A DNA stretch of 64,000 nt, from contig NZ_LMJJ01000003.1 of NCBI RefSeq assembly GCF_001429285.1, positions 18,306-82,305 on the forward strand, read 5' to 3'. The translations under genes and the position numbers were made by a program. This DNA is from Ensifer sp. Root278. GTDB lineage: Bacteria > Pseudomonadota > Alphaproteobacteria > Rhizobiales > Rhizobiaceae. Shown here one piece after another: positions 63,756 through 64,000 of the stretch; within the stretch, counting starts at the first letter, position 1, and the number at the start of each line of letters is the position of its first letter. The notes below the pieces were generated by a model. That model saw only the letters and a program-made list of their open reading frames with translations, was not told the origin of the DNA and made no database searches.

Positions 63756-64000
63756 AGCAAGCACGCCCAGACGTCTTGGAACTCCGTCAGCGGTGGTTCG
63801 ACGAGCAACTTGATCTTGATCCGTCGCGGCTCGTGTTCATCGACGAAACATGGACCGCGACCAACATGGCCCGCACTCATGGAAGATGCACCAGAGGTGA
63901 GCGGCTGCGGATGGGTTTCCCGCATGGCCATCGCAAGACGACGACGCTTGTCGCCGGTCTACGAAACACCGGAATGGTCGCGCCTTTGGTCATCGACGGT
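63737..64000 (+). CDS. IS630-type transposase, DDE catalytic part (orfB, partial)
   Basis: In the -1 frame relative to orfA the sequence reads KTGHAIEQARPDVLELRQRW and then RLVFIDETWTATNMARTHG, where FIDETW carries the first catalytic Asp of the DDE triad. The frame is open to the window edge (88 codons). It has no own start at the junction, as expected for a frameshift product made with orfA. Confidence 0.82.

Larger units (their letters stand above)
63304..64000 (+). mobile_element. IS630-type insertion sequence, right part beyond window
   Basis: The element contains a helix-turn-helix ORF (63393-63755) and, in the -1 frame, the start of a DDE catalytic domain that runs to the window edge. 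IS630 elements insert at TA; the TA at 63302-63303 is a guess for the left junction, since the terminal inverted repeats cannot be compared without the right end. It lies just after the htpG terminator. Confidence 0.7.

Overview
The window is GC-rich, densely coded chromosomal or chromid DNA from an alphaproteobacterium, most likely Rhizobiaceae of the Sinorhizobium/Ensifer type. I base this on rhizobial gene families (Ku/LigD, AapJQM-like transporter genes, DctB/DctD-like pair, the DUF3141-pta-ackA-fabI block), a rhizobial-looking intergenic repeat between gabT and gabD, and an RpoH-type heat-shock promoter in front of htpG. The species assignment is inference. I see no rRNA or tRNA genes and no CRISPR array.

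Layout. 1-2189 (minus): 3'-truncated DipZ-like CcdA/thioredoxin fusion, a decayed TrmO-like fragment (plus) and a small molybdate-binding Mop protein. 2322-8213 (minus): compact DNA-repair operon ligD - ku - BRCT/HTH/TPR protein - alpha/beta hydrolase - xthA. 8359-13927: TetR regulator, chemoreceptor, SDR with divergent AraC regulator, YqaA-like membrane protein. 13956-21502: polar amino-acid ABC transporter without its ATPase plus amidohydrolase (minus), a divergent GntR/FCD regulator with a palindromic operator, and an orphan Tat-type peptide-binding protein. 21554-23637 (minus): HAD phosphatase, metallophosphatase, small hypothetical. 23803-27811: lipid A phosphoethanolamine transferase divergent from a PmrAB-like two-component system. 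28057-33751: cecR-ybhGFSR export operon, translationally coupled throughout, with a strong inverted repeat at its promoter. 33754-35453 (minus): MhqD-like hydrolase and MhqO-like dioxygenase. 35632-38873: DctB/DctD-like pair. 38960-44261 (minus): oppA-B-C and a fused OppDF ATPase. 45031-46074: class II fructose-bisphosphate aldolase. 46255-51411 (minus): acyltransferase, two glycosyltransferases and an ABC exporter, probably a surface-glycan operon. 51739-55741: MerR-XRE-cupin regulator divergent from gabT-gabD. 55773-60954 (minus): DUF3141 protein - pta - ackA - fabI, preceded by an FNR/FixK-type box. 61317-63206: htpG. 63304-64000: an incomplete IS630-type element with a frameshifted transposase.

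Functional threads. The most interesting unit is the repair operon: it joins the two core bacterial NHEJ proteins to a protein combining a BRCT-like domain, a MerR-like helix-turn-helix and TPRs, and to exonuclease III. Several other units pair a regulator with its likely target genes and visible operator candidates (GntR/aap, CecR/ybhGFSR, MerR-XRE-cupin/gabTD, PmrAB-like/eptA). The acetate kinase block appears to be under oxygen control judging by its promoter.
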